A DNA stretch of 64,000 nt from Xanthocytophaga agilis (GCF_030068605.1 NZ_JASJOU010000020.1:119174-183173); one strand, 5' to 3'. Positions 1-9,066 are shown, numbered from the stretch's first letter. Made by a program: numbers and translations. Notes: generated by a model not told the origin, from the sequence alone.

Positions 1-485
1 GTGTAGAGACTTACATAGAAGGCAAGCTGATCAAGAGAACTACACTTCAATTCTCTGTTTTCACTTCTACTTCGTATTTCGATGCTCAGTACATAAAAGG
101 AGCTGTATCAACAGGAACAGAGAATCAGGATATCACAGGGAACTATGTAGAATCTGCTCCCAAATGGACTACCCGGAATGGGGCAAACTTCTGGTACAAA
201 CACTTTAGTGCTACCTTACAATACAGTTATGTGAGCAAAACATTCTCAGATGCACTCAATACCTCAACTCCGTCTGCAAACGGAGCCAAAGGTCCGGTAC
301 CTGGGTATGGCATCTGGGATTTGAATATGAGTATGCATTTTGGTGGCAATTATGTATTCCGTTTGGGCATTAACAATCTTACCAATACACAATACTTTAC
401 CAAACGACCTACTTTCTATCCAGGACCAGGAATATGGAGTTCAGATGGACGAAGCCTTGTCGCTTCATTTGGGGTGAGATTGTAA
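1..485 (+). CDS. TonB-dependent receptor, FecA-like, C-terminal fragment
   Basis: The frame is open from base 3 and ends with TAA at 483-485; the 5' part lies outside the window. About 160 residues are visible. They read as alternating beta strands of an outer-membrane barrel, and the last 60 residues contain LGINNLTNTQYFTKRPTFYP followed by a GPGIWSSDGRS stretch. That pattern is typical of the last strands of FecA-type (ferric dicitrate-like) TonB receptors in Bacteroidota. The family imports ferric siderophores or other large nutrients across the outer membrane using TonB-ExbBD energy. The substrate cannot be read from this end. A strong hairpin terminator follows 36 bp after the stop, so the receptor closes its transcription unit. 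Confidence 0.85.
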   Translation, partial: VETYIEGKLIKRTTLQFSVFTSTSYFDAQYIKGAVSTGTENQDITGNYVESAPKWTTRNGANFWYKHFSATLQYSYVSKTFSDALNTSTPSANGAKGPVPGYGIWDLNMSMHFGGNYVFRLGINNLTNTQYFTKRPTFYPGPGIWSSDGRSLVASFGVRL

Positions 486-520
486 TGACATACTTGTCTC
501 ATTTGAATCTGAAATAGTAC

Positions 521-570
521 AAACCAAGAGTCTATACTTTTTGAAAAGAGTATAGGTTCTTGGTTTATTT
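521..570 (+). terminator. Rho-independent terminator after TonB receptor fragment
   Basis: The outer arms AAACCAAGA and TCTTGGTTT pair perfectly and the inner arms CTATACT and AGTATAG extend the stem. The loop is short, and a T-rich run follows at 564-572. Confidence 0.75.
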
Positions 571-1552
571 TTACAGATCTCTCTTCTATCGTTTGTTTAT
601 ATTCTCTTTCTTCATTTTTTGCTTATTTCCTGAGTTGGTTTGTTGTCCAATGCTTATGCGTGCCACACACTGTGTCACTTTTTTGCTTGCCCAAAAAAGT
701 AACCAAAAAAGGCACCTTTTCCCGATCCTTCTGCCCGCAAGGCCAAAGGCTAACCTCGCGGGAAAAGGAAACCCTACGCACCTACACCACCACACACGAT
801 TGAAGTATCCATCGTTCTATTTGTACCATATGCTAACTGACAGCATAAGATTATCTTTTAGATGCTACAAAGAGAGTTGCGATGCCTTTAAACACGAAAG
901 GTTGTAGCGGTGCGCTGGCCTTCTTTCTGCCGCGAGGAGAGCCCATGGCCTGAGGGCTGGAGATTCGGCAGCAAGGGCCCTTTTTTTGCTAACACACAGA
1001 CTGGCTCACCAAATTCTCATTTGGTGCCCCTATTTTGGGCAAGCAAAAAAGTGACAAGGTGATAAGAAGAGTGATGTTCTGGACTTTAAACTAACTTTAG
1101 ATACAAACATGCATAAAAATGAAGAGAGATTAGAATCTATAAATTGAAAAGCGATCAAGAAAATAGATTTTACGCTTTTAAAGAGTATAGAATTTACTCT
1201 TCTTAGATTATTCCAGATCAAATAAACTGTATCTGAATTGATGTTATAAACTTGAAAATATGTTGCGATTGACTTATACTTGTATCATCATTCCCGATTA
1301 CAATGTATACCTACGGATTTTTCTCTAATGTTCTTCCTCCTCCAGTAGCTTGCTAAGCTAAGCAACTGGAATAACAATTCGTTATCTTCTTAGATTGTAA
1401 GAGGCATAACTGCTATTGCCTGTTTTATTTTCTGCAAGGTTGTTTAGCTGAGCCCTCTATGGGTATTCTCTAACTCTTTATTTTCGGGATTTGTCGTGTG
1501 TACATATCAGAACAAGGAGAGCTTATTTCAAATCTGTTTAAACAATCATTGT
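571..1552. other. Long gene-free region with dispersed-repeat element
   Basis: About 980 bp without a credible gene. Bases 673-1056 hold an inverted-repeat element (separate entry). From 1057 to 1552 the sequence is AT-rich with two small hairpins. One has arms AAGAGTA/TACTCTT near 1178-1202. The other, near 1342-1369, has outer arms CCAGT/ACTGG and inner arms GCTT/AAGC. Short open frames on both strands (for example 560-907 + and 586-795 -) run through the repeat and have low-complexity, repeat-derived translations, so I do not call them genes. Confidence 0.6.
673..1056. repeat. Inverted-repeat element with 24-bp perfect terminal arms
   Basis: Bases 673-696 and 1033-1056 are perfect reverse complements (core CACTTTTTTGCTTGCCC). 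Further pairs lie inside in the same nested order: GGCACC at 711-716 with GGTGCC at 1023-1028, and CCTCGCGG at 754-761 with CCGCGAGG at 930-937. The interior is more GC-rich than the flanks. No transposase frame is present, so it could be a non-autonomous (MITE-like) element or a dispersed structured repeat. From general familiarity, similar TTGCTTGCCCAAAAAAGTAA strings recur as intergenic repeats in Bacteroidota genomes; I could not verify this here. Confidence 0.6.
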
Positions 1553-2443
1553 ATGAAAAAGGCTTTTATAAAACTTCATATTTCTATCGTACTTGCTGGT
1601 TTTACCGGACTTTTTGGAAAACTTATTACACTCAATGAAGGCTTGCTGGCTTGGTACAGAATATTGCTGGCCGGAATACTGATGCTGGGCATTTTAGGTA
1701 TTACACGACGTTTAACTTCTGTGTCTTTGAAAGATTTTCTGCGAATTTCTGTGTCGGGATTCCTTATAGGTTTACACTGGCTGTTTTTCTATGGAAGTAT
1801 CAAATATGCCAATATCTCAGTCGGAGTTGTGTGTTTCTCCCTAACCAGTTTTTTTACTGCACTATTTTCACCTATCCTGAACAAACACCGAATCATAGTC
1901 GCAGAATTATTGCTGAGTATATTAACACTGGCAGGCATTGCTCTGATATTTAGCTTTGACTCCCAATACAGGATAGGAATAGGCTTAGGAGTGATATCCT
2001 CCGTATTAGGATCGTTATACACAATCACCAACGAACGTTTGGCAAAGTTATATGCAAGCGAAGTTATCATTACCTACTCAATGTTAGGAGGTGCACTGGG
2101 ACTTGCTGCATTCATGCCTTTGTATCTGTATTTCTTTCCTGTAGGTTCTATTATTCCTTCCTGGGCAGATTTTGGCTATTTGCTGGTGTTATCATTGTTT
2201 TGTACGGTGCTTCTGTACCTGCTTCAAACCCAGGCATTGCGCAAAATATCCGCGTTTACAATCAATCTGAGCTTAAACCTGGAGCCTGTGTACACGATTA
2301 TACTGGCTATTATAATCTATCATGAGAATAAGGAATTAACACCTGTATTTTATCTTGGATTAGGATTGATTGTTCTTTCTGTGATACTGCAAATGGTAAG
2401 GGTGTTCCTTAAAAATAAGGAGCAGAAAGCTGTGGAGGTATGA
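1553..2443 (+). CDS. EamA/DMT family permease
   Basis: A 296-residue integral membrane protein of about ten hydrophobic segments arranged as two EamA repeats, the layout of the drug/metabolite transporter superfamily (small-molecule exporters in the inner membrane). Segments include ISIVLAGFTGLFGKLI near the N terminus and LGLGLIVLSVILQMVRVF at the C terminus. Length is normal for the family (about 290-310). An upstream in-frame GTG at 1496 would add a polar 19-residue extension. I chose the ATG at 1553 because the first transmembrane segment begins directly after MKKAFIK. The substrate is unknown. It stands alone, followed by a strong bidirectional hairpin. A second EamA permease lies at 31.1 kb. 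Confidence 0.85.
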   Translation: MKKAFIKLHISIVLAGFTGLFGKLITLNEGLLAWYRILLAGILMLGILGITRRLTSVSLKDFLRISVSGFLIGLHWLFFYGSIKYANISVGVVCFSLTSFFTALFSPILNKHRIIVAELLLSILTLAGIALIFSFDSQYRIGIGLGVISSVLGSLYTITNERLAKLYASEVIITYSMLGGALGLAAFMPLYLYFFPVGSIIPSWADFGYLLVLSLFCTVLLYLLQTQALRKISAFTINLSLNLEPVYTIILAIIIYHENKELTPVFYLGLGLIVLSVILQMVRVFLKNKEQKAVEV

Positions 2444-2580
2444 TGGTTGGATGTATTGCTTAATAGTGTTAATAGAAGGGAAATACTTCTAAAACTTCCT
2501 CTCTGTCTTCTTGAAAGGATTGCTTCCCGTTCCTTGAAAAGAACATATTTTATCCTTTCATAAGGAGTCTTTTCAGTTTT

Positions 2581-2619
2581 CAAGAGCTTTTAAGAGATTT
2601 TATCTCTTAAAAGCTCTTG
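2581..2619. terminator. Bidirectional terminator between EamA and SCO1 genes
   Basis: Perfect 17-bp inverted repeat (arms 2581-2597 and 2603-2619, loop TTTTA) lying between two convergent genes. A/T runs inside the arms suit both directions. Confidence 0.75.
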
Positions 2620-2648
2620 TATTGATGATTGTTCGTTTATAGTGTATT

Positions 2649-3269
2649 CTATTCCTTCTCTTTTAACAATGTTGGAATATCATAAAGCAGATTGGTGACA
2701 TCACTAGGCACGGTACCATCATAAAAACCACGAATACGTCCCTGACGGTCAATCAGTACCAGGGCTCCACTGTGAACAATGCCTCCTGGTTCGCTTTTGT
2801 CTTCCAGAGCTGTTACCATCAAACCCTTCTGAGCAAGCTGATACGTTGCTGCTTTATCACCTGTCAGGAAATGCCATTTCTTACTATCAAGACCAAAATT
2901 TTCTGCATATTCTTTCAGAAAGGAAACATTATCATGTTTGGGGTCTAAGGTAATAGAAACGAAAATAACATCCGGATTGTCTTTAAACTTCTCATACACC
3001 CGCATCGATTCCTTTTTTACTTTGGGACAAATGGTAGGGCAGTAGGAATAAAAGAAATCGGCAATGTATATTTTGCCTTTTAGCGTTTCATTGGTGATAA
3101 GTGTACTGTCCTGATCACGATAGGAAAATGCTGGGATTGTATGATATACAGTTTTCCCGTTTTCCTCGTGGGTTGGACCTAATATAGGTAAGCCTTTCTC
3201 CTGGTTACAACCCATAAGGCTTACTACACATAAGATAAATAAGGTATAAAAAAGATTAGTTGTTTTCAT
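2649..3269 (-). CDS. SCO1/SenC family copper chaperone lipoprotein
   Basis: A 206-residue protein with a lipoprotein signal (VVSLMG then Cys, about residue 21) and a thioredoxin-like fold. It carries the SCO copper-binding set: Cys-x3-Cys in YCPTICP (about residues 76-80) and the distal His in GIVHSGALVLID. SCO proteins bind Cu(I)/Cu(II) in the periplasm and help assemble the CuA or CuB centre of cytochrome oxidase or act as thiol reductases. It is the last gene of a - strand run that starts at 7801; only 5 bp separate it from the His-rich lipoprotein upstream. The context of receptor, PepSY protein and His-rich lipoprotein suggests copper handling (inference). Confidence 0.9.
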   Translation of the reverse strand: MKTTNLFYTLFILCVVSLMGCNQEKGLPILGPTHEENGKTVYHTIPAFSYRDQDSTLITNETLKGKIYIADFFYSYCPTICPKVKKESMRVYEKFKDNPDVIFVSITLDPKHDNVSFLKEYAENFGLDSKKWHFLTGDKAATYQLAQKGLMVTALEDKSEPGGIVHSGALVLIDRQGRIRGFYDGTVPSDVTNLLYDIPTLLKEKE

Positions 3270-3274
3270 GTAAT

Positions 3275-3769
3275 TTACTTTTTAAGAAGTTCTTTCCCTT
3301 TGTTTATACTGCCCAGCATCTGATCACGAACGGCATCAATCTTATCTTTCTCATTTTTCAGATAGGTGATTTTTTCTTCGTCTGTTTTGGATTTCATCTG
3401 ACCATCAAATTCCTGCATCCAGTGTGTCATAGCATCATCTGCATTATTTAACTGTATTACAAGGGAATCTAATTGTTGTTTTTGAGTTGAGTTAGCCTGT
3501 TTTGGATTGATTCTAGTCAAACTATCCAGTTGCTTGATTTGCTGCTGTGCTTCTAATTCCAATGCCATAATTTCTTCCATTTTAGGCATCACTTCATCAT
3601 GTACAGCCATTACCTGATTCTTTAGCGAATCTACTGCTGCATTGCCACTGGTTTCTGCCTGATGATGGTGATCATGTTCTCCATTGTGTTTTTTTTCGGA
3701 ACAGGCATAGAAAAACACAGCGAATGCCAGTAGTAAGAGAATATATTTGCTTTGAGCTAAATGATGCAT
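3275..3769 (-). CDS. His-rich coiled-coil lipoprotein, hypothetical
   Basis: 164 residues with a lipoprotein signal (FAVFFYACS, Cys about residue 23). A histidine cluster HNGEHDHHH follows directly after the anchor. The rest is polar and strongly helical or coiled-coil (repeated EEIMALELEAQQQIKQLDSL-type sequence). Related Bacteroidota proteins are often labelled viral A-type inclusion protein, a name that reflects coiled-coil similarity only. The His cluster is a plausible metal ligand. The gene sits 5 bp upstream of the SCO1 gene and 48 bp downstream of the PepSY gene, so it is probably cotranscribed with both. Function unknown; a periplasmic metal-buffering role is inference. Confidence 0.75.
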   Translation of the reverse strand: MHHLAQSKYILLLLAFAVFFYACSEKKHNGEHDHHHQAETSGNAAVDSLKNQVMAVHDEVMPKMEEIMALELEAQQQIKQLDSLTRINPKQANSTQKQQLDSLVIQLNNADDAMTHWMQEFDGQMKSKTDEEKITYLKNEKDKIDAVRDQMLGSINKGKELLKK

Positions 3770-3817
3770 GGGATATATAAGTAGTTAGGTTTAACATACT
3801 AGAAACAAAAATACAGG

Positions 3818-5377
3818 TTATCGTTTTCTGACAAATAATACCAGCCCAAAGATACTTGTTACCAGCACACCTGTAGCTGAAAGAAGGGTGACAAAATCTC
3901 TCACATTTTTGCCAGCCCATTCCAGTAGCAGGTATTTATGCAATATGGCAAATGACCATCCTTCTGCCCGGTCCGCATTTTCGATCTTAGCGGCTAGCCG
4001 GGAAGTGGCTGGCTCTATATAATAACTGGTCTTTTCGGGTGTATTGTAATCAAGTTTTACCACTGGCAATCGTTTATTAACAAACCCGTATTCTCTGTCA
4101 AACCGTGTTAGTATGTCAGCATGAAGCAGATTGTCATTGGAAATGTCTGCATTAGCGACATCTGATATCAGATCACAACAGGCAGATTGTAAACTTCCAT
4201 TGACGTTTGCCAGATTGGCAAACTTATTAGCCAGGTATTTGGCATATAATACAGAACCCTCTTTTAAAATCTTATGTGTATAGGTATGCTGGTAAATTAC
4301 TTCAGCAGACTCTAACTCTGTTTTATCATAGAAGAGCTGGAAATAATTGGTTCGACCTATTTTTACTATCTGTATATTCAGCAAACGATCCCACTGAATA
4401 TCCGGCATCAGAGAAGCTACTTCCATTTCAGTTGTTTTGAAAACAGGCTCATAGACAAACTTATTCCGTTCGTCAGGTGTCAGTTTGCGAGCCAGATGCC
4501 AGGCTCCACTTCCTGCAAACGCAAAGGTAACCAGTGATACGGCTATACCAATCTGACGATGGTATTTTTTAAGGATACCTTTTGTATTACCTGCGGTTGG
4601 TTTTTTAAACCGTTTCCATAGAAAGCCATAGACAACGATACCGCTGCCAGTCGAAAATGAGATGATTATCAATAATGTGAGCATGATTGTAATCTGAAGA
4701 CCTTTATTGGATATCATTTCCAGAAATGACCAGTTATGGAATAGATCAAAGATCCGGATAAAGGTTTTGCGTGCCTGTGTATTGAAAGTTGCTATCCGGC
4801 TTTGCTCTGTTTCAATCATCACATCCATTCTGTCTGATCTGTCAAAGCTTACTTTCCATACAGGTAACAGGCGGTTGATATACTTATATTCATGATCAAA
4901 TTCTGTGATCTGAGTGATAGCAAGGATTGGTGATGTATAATCATCAATCAGATAGCGGGCTAGCGACTCGGCATACCGGATATCTCCGTTGGGAAGAGGC
5001 TTTCCATTCTGTGTACTAAAATATAACAAATGGTTAGTTGTATCCTTTATCTGATAGTAGGTCTGCTTATCTAACGTGATGAAACGGAAGTTCTTAAACT
5101 TTGTGATTTTATTTTGCTTCAGCACCTCTGCAACAGATAGTTTAATCTGATCCTTTTGTATTGGATATTGAGGAATAAAATCGTGAGCAATAGTGGGTTT
5201 AAACCAATGTGACATAAAGGGGTGCATCAAACCGGATAATGTCCAGAAGATGACCGGAATCACAGTGATAATACCCAGAACACGATGCCACTGATACATA
5301 TTGCGCCTAATAAGTCTTAACACTCTATCTTTGAGTGATAGGGGTTGGCTCTCAAGGGTTGATGTTACTTGTTTCAT
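3818..5377 (-). CDS. PepSY-associated transmembrane protein (reductase-like)
   Basis: 519 residues with four membrane segments: about 35-55, 225-250, 270-295 and one at the C terminus ending FGLVLFVRKR. Two large periplasmic loops with PepSY-like sequence lie between them. His residues at the membrane borders (QWHRVLG near 30, KYHRQIG near 268) are the positions expected to coordinate haem in this family. Relatives are found next to TonB receptors for siderophores and are proposed inner-membrane ferric or cupric reductases. It lies 51 bp downstream of the TonB receptor gene in the same direction, consistent with reduction or release of the metal imported by that receptor. Confidence 0.85.
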   Translation of the reverse strand: MKQVTSTLESQPLSLKDRVLRLIRRNMYQWHRVLGIITVIPVIFWTLSGLMHPFMSHWFKPTIAHDFIPQYPIQKDQIKLSVAEVLKQNKITKFKNFRFITLDKQTYYQIKDTTNHLLYFSTQNGKPLPNGDIRYAESLARYLIDDYTSPILAITQITEFDHEYKYINRLLPVWKVSFDRSDRMDVMIETEQSRIATFNTQARKTFIRIFDLFHNWSFLEMISNKGLQITIMLTLLIIISFSTGSGIVVYGFLWKRFKKPTAGNTKGILKKYHRQIGIAVSLVTFAFAGSGAWHLARKLTPDERNKFVYEPVFKTTEMEVASLMPDIQWDRLLNIQIVKIGRTNYFQLFYDKTELESAEVIYQHTYTHKILKEGSVLYAKYLANKFANLANVNGSLQSACCDLISDVANADISNDNLLHADILTRFDREYGFVNKRLPVVKLDYNTPEKTSYYIEPATSRLAAKIENADRAEGWSFAILHKYLLLEWAGKNVRDFVTLLSATGVLVTSIFGLVLFVRKR

Positions 5378-5428
5378 ACAATAAGGTTATAGAGACACAG
5401 ACTGAGAGTATCTCGCACTGTGAGTGAA

Positions 5429-7801
5429 TTATTTCTTTCCTGTGAAATTGTATTGAATGCCCATTACAAATGTACGGGGAGCTCCGGCAGTATAGGTTGC
5501 CCGGTCTGATGCTCCATTGCCAAGACTGGTAGAGTTGGCGTATAATTCATTGGTCAGGTTCATGACATTGACAAATACTTCGACTCCTTTCCAGGTATAT
5601 CCTGTCCGGAAGTTAAACAGACTGATTCCTTTAAGGCCCAGAGCTGTATGGTCGTCATATTTAACTGTATTTACCTGATTCATGTACCATGAACTCATAC
5701 GTTGCCACTCCAGAGAGGCGCGAAAACCTCTAAGCCAGTTTGGTTTGTAAGTAACTTCTGTGTTGGCTGTCCAGGAAGGCGACTGAGGCATGACCTTATC
5801 ATTGATATTCTTAACCTGATCTGTTTCCCGTTGGCTTAACTCAAACTCTATGAATTTATGCAGTGCATTGGTACCTCCAAACCGGAAAAACCATTCAGTA
5901 GTCGGCTTCCAGGTGAGTCCATATTCAATACCGCGATGCAGGGTTTTACCTGCAGACTGATAGTCATAACTATTGTTGGATTGCCGTATGCTTAATAACT
6001 CATTATATCCATTCATTTGGTAAACTGCCCAGTCCAGATACACCTTATTCTGGAAGAACGCTGCCCAACCTCCAATCTCGAAATTATCAAACCGTGCAGG
6101 TTTCAGATTATAATAGAATAGATCCTGACTTTCTGTGGCATTGGTGTTTTTTCGGAAAATAGCTGTAAGGGCAGGAGGAGAGAAACCTTTGGAATAGTTT
6201 GCATACAGGCCTTTGTCCTTACCCAGATCATAGGTTAAGCCAAGCTTAAGCGTAAACTGGCTATACGACTTTGAACCCGTAGCATTGTTGTCAAGATAGT
6301 TGACATAATCGAACGCTATTCGATCATAACGGGCTCCAAGGGAAATACGTAGTTTTTGTATGAGTTCAAAATCCCATTGGGTAAAGAGTGCAGAGTTATA
6401 AATATCTGCTTTGTATCTGGACAAATAGTCATTCGGTAATTCTTGTGTGAGCGTGTATTTCTCAACAGACTTTCCATCTGCACGTAATTGGGCTGCTAAT
6501 TGAGTGGTATAGGCATAGTATGGATTTTTTGAGTAATCATACATGCCACCTACCAGCAGCTTTGATTGAAGGAAGTCAAACCGTTGTGAATGTTGCGCTA
6601 CCACTCCATAGGAAGTAAAGGCATTTTCGTTGATCTGTCCGGTTGCTGTAGTACTGCCTGCTGTCCAGATAATAGAGTAGTTTGGATTCTGTTTCAGGGA
6701 GTTGTCTCTGAAATAAGACGTAATAGTTGTGGTAGCTTGTGTATTCCAGGTATGTTCTAATGATAATCTGGCACGGATAGCATTTGCAGCCCTATAGGTG
6801 AAATCATTATTGGATTTATAGGAACGACTATAAAACGCTGTGCTGTCTACAGTGCCTCCTGTTTCAGAATAATAATCGTTATAAGTAAATGTACCTGTAA
6901 GATTTGTTTTATCAGCAAGTTTGTATTCTGCTCTGGCATTCACAGAGGATTTCTCAAAATCGCTTTGATCCATCCATGAATTAGTTTGTCTGGCAAGATA
7001 TCCTCCCAGAAAGAAACCAAACCGACCTGCGGTAGCTCCTGCGCTATACTGAAAACGTTTGTATCCATAATCATCAAACTGAATACCTGCACGGGCGGTA
7101 GGAATAGCAGTAGGCCGTTGGGTGATAAAGTTTAATGCTCCTCCTACGGCTTCCGGACCATAGAGAGAGGAGGCAGGACCTTTCACTATTTCAACAGACG
7201 AAATAGCCATCATATTCATTTCTATTAGTGCATTGTGATTAAAGACACCCATAGGCCGAACAGGAATCCCATCTTCCATATACAGAAAATAGGAATTGGT
7301 CGTCATCGGCTGACGTATACTCATGGCATGCTGTTCATTGTTGTAGTTAAGCATCACCACTCCCGGGACTTTGTTTATGATCTCATACAAATTGGTAGGT
7401 TTGGTATCATTAATAAGCGTAGGAGAGAGCTTACTGATTGCTACAGGAGATTGGGTTCGTAAACCAGCTTCCCGATTGGCTGTTACTACTACAGTCTGAA
7501 GATTACCAACCATAGGTGCTAGTGCCACCTTGAGAGAGGCACCTTCCACAACAATTTCCTGAGATTCGTATCCAATAAAGGAGATTAGGATTTTTTCAGT
7601 TGAAGCTTGTAAGACAAATTGTCCTTTCTCGTTGGTTTGGGTTCCTGTTGTTGTATTAGGGATAGAGACAGTTGCACCTGCCAGTGGTTCAAGTGTTTGA
7701 TTGTCAAAAACGACTCCTTTGATAGTTTGTTGAGCAAATGCTGTAAAGCAAAAAAGAAAGCAACAAACAAAGGATATAGTGAGGTTATAGTATTTTTTCA
7801 T
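5429..7801 (-). CDS. TonB-dependent receptor, probable metal/siderophore transporter
   Basis: 790 residues: signal peptide (about 1-23, ending TAFAQ), a carboxypeptidase-like regulatory domain (about 25-110), a plug domain (about 115-235) and a beta-barrel ending in a strand FVMGIQYNF. The plug holds the family motif VEIVKGPASSLYGPEAVGGA. The stretch just before it is unusually rich in Met and His (EQHAMSIRQPMTTN, YMEDGIPVRPMG, NHNALIEMNMMAIS), which would suit copper binding, though related iron receptors also keep some of these residues. It heads the run receptor, PepSY protein, His-rich lipoprotein, SCO1. Copper or a metal chelate is the best guess at substrate (inference). Confidence 0.88.
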   Translation of the reverse strand: MKKYYNLTISFVCCFLFCFTAFAQQTIKGVVFDNQTLEPLAGATVSIPNTTTGTQTNEKGQFVLQASTEKILISFIGYESQEIVVEGASLKVALAPMVGNLQTVVVTANREAGLRTQSPVAISKLSPTLINDTKPTNLYEIINKVPGVVMLNYNNEQHAMSIRQPMTTNSYFLYMEDGIPVRPMGVFNHNALIEMNMMAISSVEIVKGPASSLYGPEAVGGALNFITQRPTAIPTARAGIQFDDYGYKRFQYSAGATAGRFGFFLGGYLARQTNSWMDQSDFEKSSVNARAEYKLADKTNLTGTFTYNDYYSETGGTVDSTAFYSRSYKSNNDFTYRAANAIRARLSLEHTWNTQATTTITSYFRDNSLKQNPNYSIIWTAGSTTATGQINENAFTSYGVVAQHSQRFDFLQSKLLVGGMYDYSKNPYYAYTTQLAAQLRADGKSVEKYTLTQELPNDYLSRYKADIYNSALFTQWDFELIQKLRISLGARYDRIAFDYVNYLDNNATGSKSYSQFTLKLGLTYDLGKDKGLYANYSKGFSPPALTAIFRKNTNATESQDLFYYNLKPARFDNFEIGGWAAFFQNKVYLDWAVYQMNGYNELLSIRQSNNSYDYQSAGKTLHRGIEYGLTWKPTTEWFFRFGGTNALHKFIEFELSQRETDQVKNINDKVMPQSPSWTANTEVTYKPNWLRGFRASLEWQRMSSWYMNQVNTVKYDDHTALGLKGISLFNFRTGYTWKGVEVFVNVMNLTNELYANSTSLGNGASDRATYTAGAPRTFVMGIQYNFTGKK

Positions 7802-8115
7802 ATAGGTTAAAATAAGTTCTACAAAGTGGGTGTTGCCTTAAGTGGCATAGTATGGAGTCTCCAACCCAATATCATATGGCAAAACAGAGGCAATAAGGTA
7901 TTAGGGCTTATCCTTTGTATAGAAAAGCCGGTTATCGATTTTATCTCTGTATTTTATGATAGGATAGTCTGACGTAAGACTCCTTACGTGTCCGTTGCTT
8001 TATTCTAAAGATGTACTATGGGTGGGTTGGCAATAAGTATGTATACTGCTAATACGCCATACCAATCCCATAAAGACACAAAAGGCATCAGTTACAGAAA
8101 AAGAGATGTAGAAAC
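7802..8115. other. Regulatory-looking gap upstream of the metal receptor
   Basis: 314 bp between the small Cys protein gene and the TonB receptor, both on the - strand. It holds an inverted repeat ACGTAAG-actc-CTTACGT at 7972-7989, about 170 bp upstream of the receptor start. That could be an operator or a small hairpin ending the upstream unit. No open frame or RNA gene is recognisable. Confidence 0.4.
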
Positions 8116-8484
8116 TTACATACGGGGAGGGTGGAAGATGTTCAGCAATGTGCTGAATGTAGGTTTAACCAGATAGAATGGCACCAGCTTCCGGTTTACA
8201 ATCAGAGGGATACGCGCAAAGTTAAATGCGTGCAGTTCCTGGCAGCAGAGATTGAGTTCAAGGGTTTTCAACAGGACTTGTTTTTGTTCCTGTTCTTCTG
8301 CCTGTTTTAATTTTTTTGCCAGATAACATTTCCCATTACAGTTCAACTGAGGTTTTGCTTTGTTGATACAAAGTACCCGTGCAATGTAATCCTGATTGAC
8401 TTTAAACGAAAGATAGATGCCTGCTCTGCTGAATGTTTGCAGCAGTAGAGAAAAAAGGAGCAGTGCGGTTACTATTTTTCGCAT
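8116..8484 (-). CDS. Small Cys-containing secreted/membrane-anchored protein
   Basis: 122 residues starting with a hydrophobic leader (MRKIVTALLLFSLLLQTFS). Then come VLCINKAKPQLNCNGKCYLA, KKLKQAEEQEQK, and a second Cys pair in LELNLCCQELHAF. Small proteins with the CNGKCYLAKKL block are frequent in Bacteroidota, usually beside TonB receptors or copper/iron genes; they are uncharacterised to my knowledge. The five Cys residues suggest metal binding or disulphides. It lies 315 bp upstream of the TonB receptor and 136 bp downstream of the globin gene, all on the - strand, which supports a shared metal or redox role (inference). Confidence 0.75.
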   Translation of the reverse strand: MRKIVTALLLFSLLLQTFSRAGIYLSFKVNQDYIARVLCINKAKPQLNCNGKCYLAKKLKQAEEQEQKQVLLKTLELNLCCQELHAFNFARIPLIVNRKLVPFYLVKPTFSTLLNIFHPPRM

Positions 8485-8620
8485 AAAAAGCTATCCTGAG
8501 AAAAGGATAAAGGATGTGATGCAAATGTATAAACTATTAGGTCCCAAAAGTATACCTTTTCTCAAGAAAATCAATCATTAAAATCGCAATTATAGTAAAT
8601 GAGCCTTTTCAAATACATGC

Positions 8621-9010
8621 TTAGGGTTGCGATGCAAGTTTACGGATAGTCCGCAGTTTATATTCAAACGTTGCCGCAATTGCATAGGCTCTGTCTTTAG
8701 TTTCTGCTGCTTTCGGACCTTCAAAAAGTTCATCGATAGTAGTATAGAAAAGTTGTATCCAGCGGTCAAAGTGTTGTTTCTCAATAGGTAAGGGAATATG
8801 TTTAGCAAACGGGCTGCCTGTATAATCCATTGTGCCAAGCAATAACTGGCTCCAGAATTTATACATAGCAGGTAAGTGATGTGACCAGTCTTTTACTGCA
8901 TTATTGAAAATGGGGCCAATCAACTCGTCTTCACGTGCTTTGCCATAAAATGTATTGACAAACTGTTCAATGTCTTTGATATCTGTAATGTCTTTTTTCT
9001 GAACTTCCAT
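8621..9010 (-). CDS. Group III truncated haemoglobin
   Basis: 129 residues matching the group III (C-type) 2/2 globins. It has FYGKAREDELIGPIF near residue 21, the HLPAMYKFWSQLLLG helix (about 45-59), and the proximal haem ligand His about residue 80 in EKQHFDRW. These cytosolic proteins bind haem and handle O2, NO or peroxide. Length is typical. An upstream in-frame ATG at 9076 would add 22 hydrophobic residues that globins of this group lack, so I chose the ATG at 9010. A perfect 15-bp inverted repeat lies 57-112 bp upstream. Clustering with the metal genes downstream suggests haem/NO or copper stress (inference). Confidence 0.92.
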   Translation of the reverse strand: MEVQKKDITDIKDIEQFVNTFYGKAREDELIGPIFNNAVKDWSHHLPAMYKFWSQLLLGTMDYTGSPFAKHIPLPIEKQHFDRWIQLFYTTIDELFEGPKAAETKDRAYAIAATFEYKLRTIRKLASQP

Positions 9011-9066
9011 AATAAAATTAAGTATTGTGTGGGCAAGGTAAACACACTGCCAGATATATAACATGC

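Noticed and set aside
560..907. Open frames of 115 and 69 codons on opposite strands
   Set aside because: Both lie in the inverted-repeat element; the translations are repeat-derived, and no start signal or family resemblance supports them.
1030..1221. 63-codon frame on the - strand
   Set aside because: It overlaps the right arm of the repeat and has no gene-like start or hydrophobic signal.
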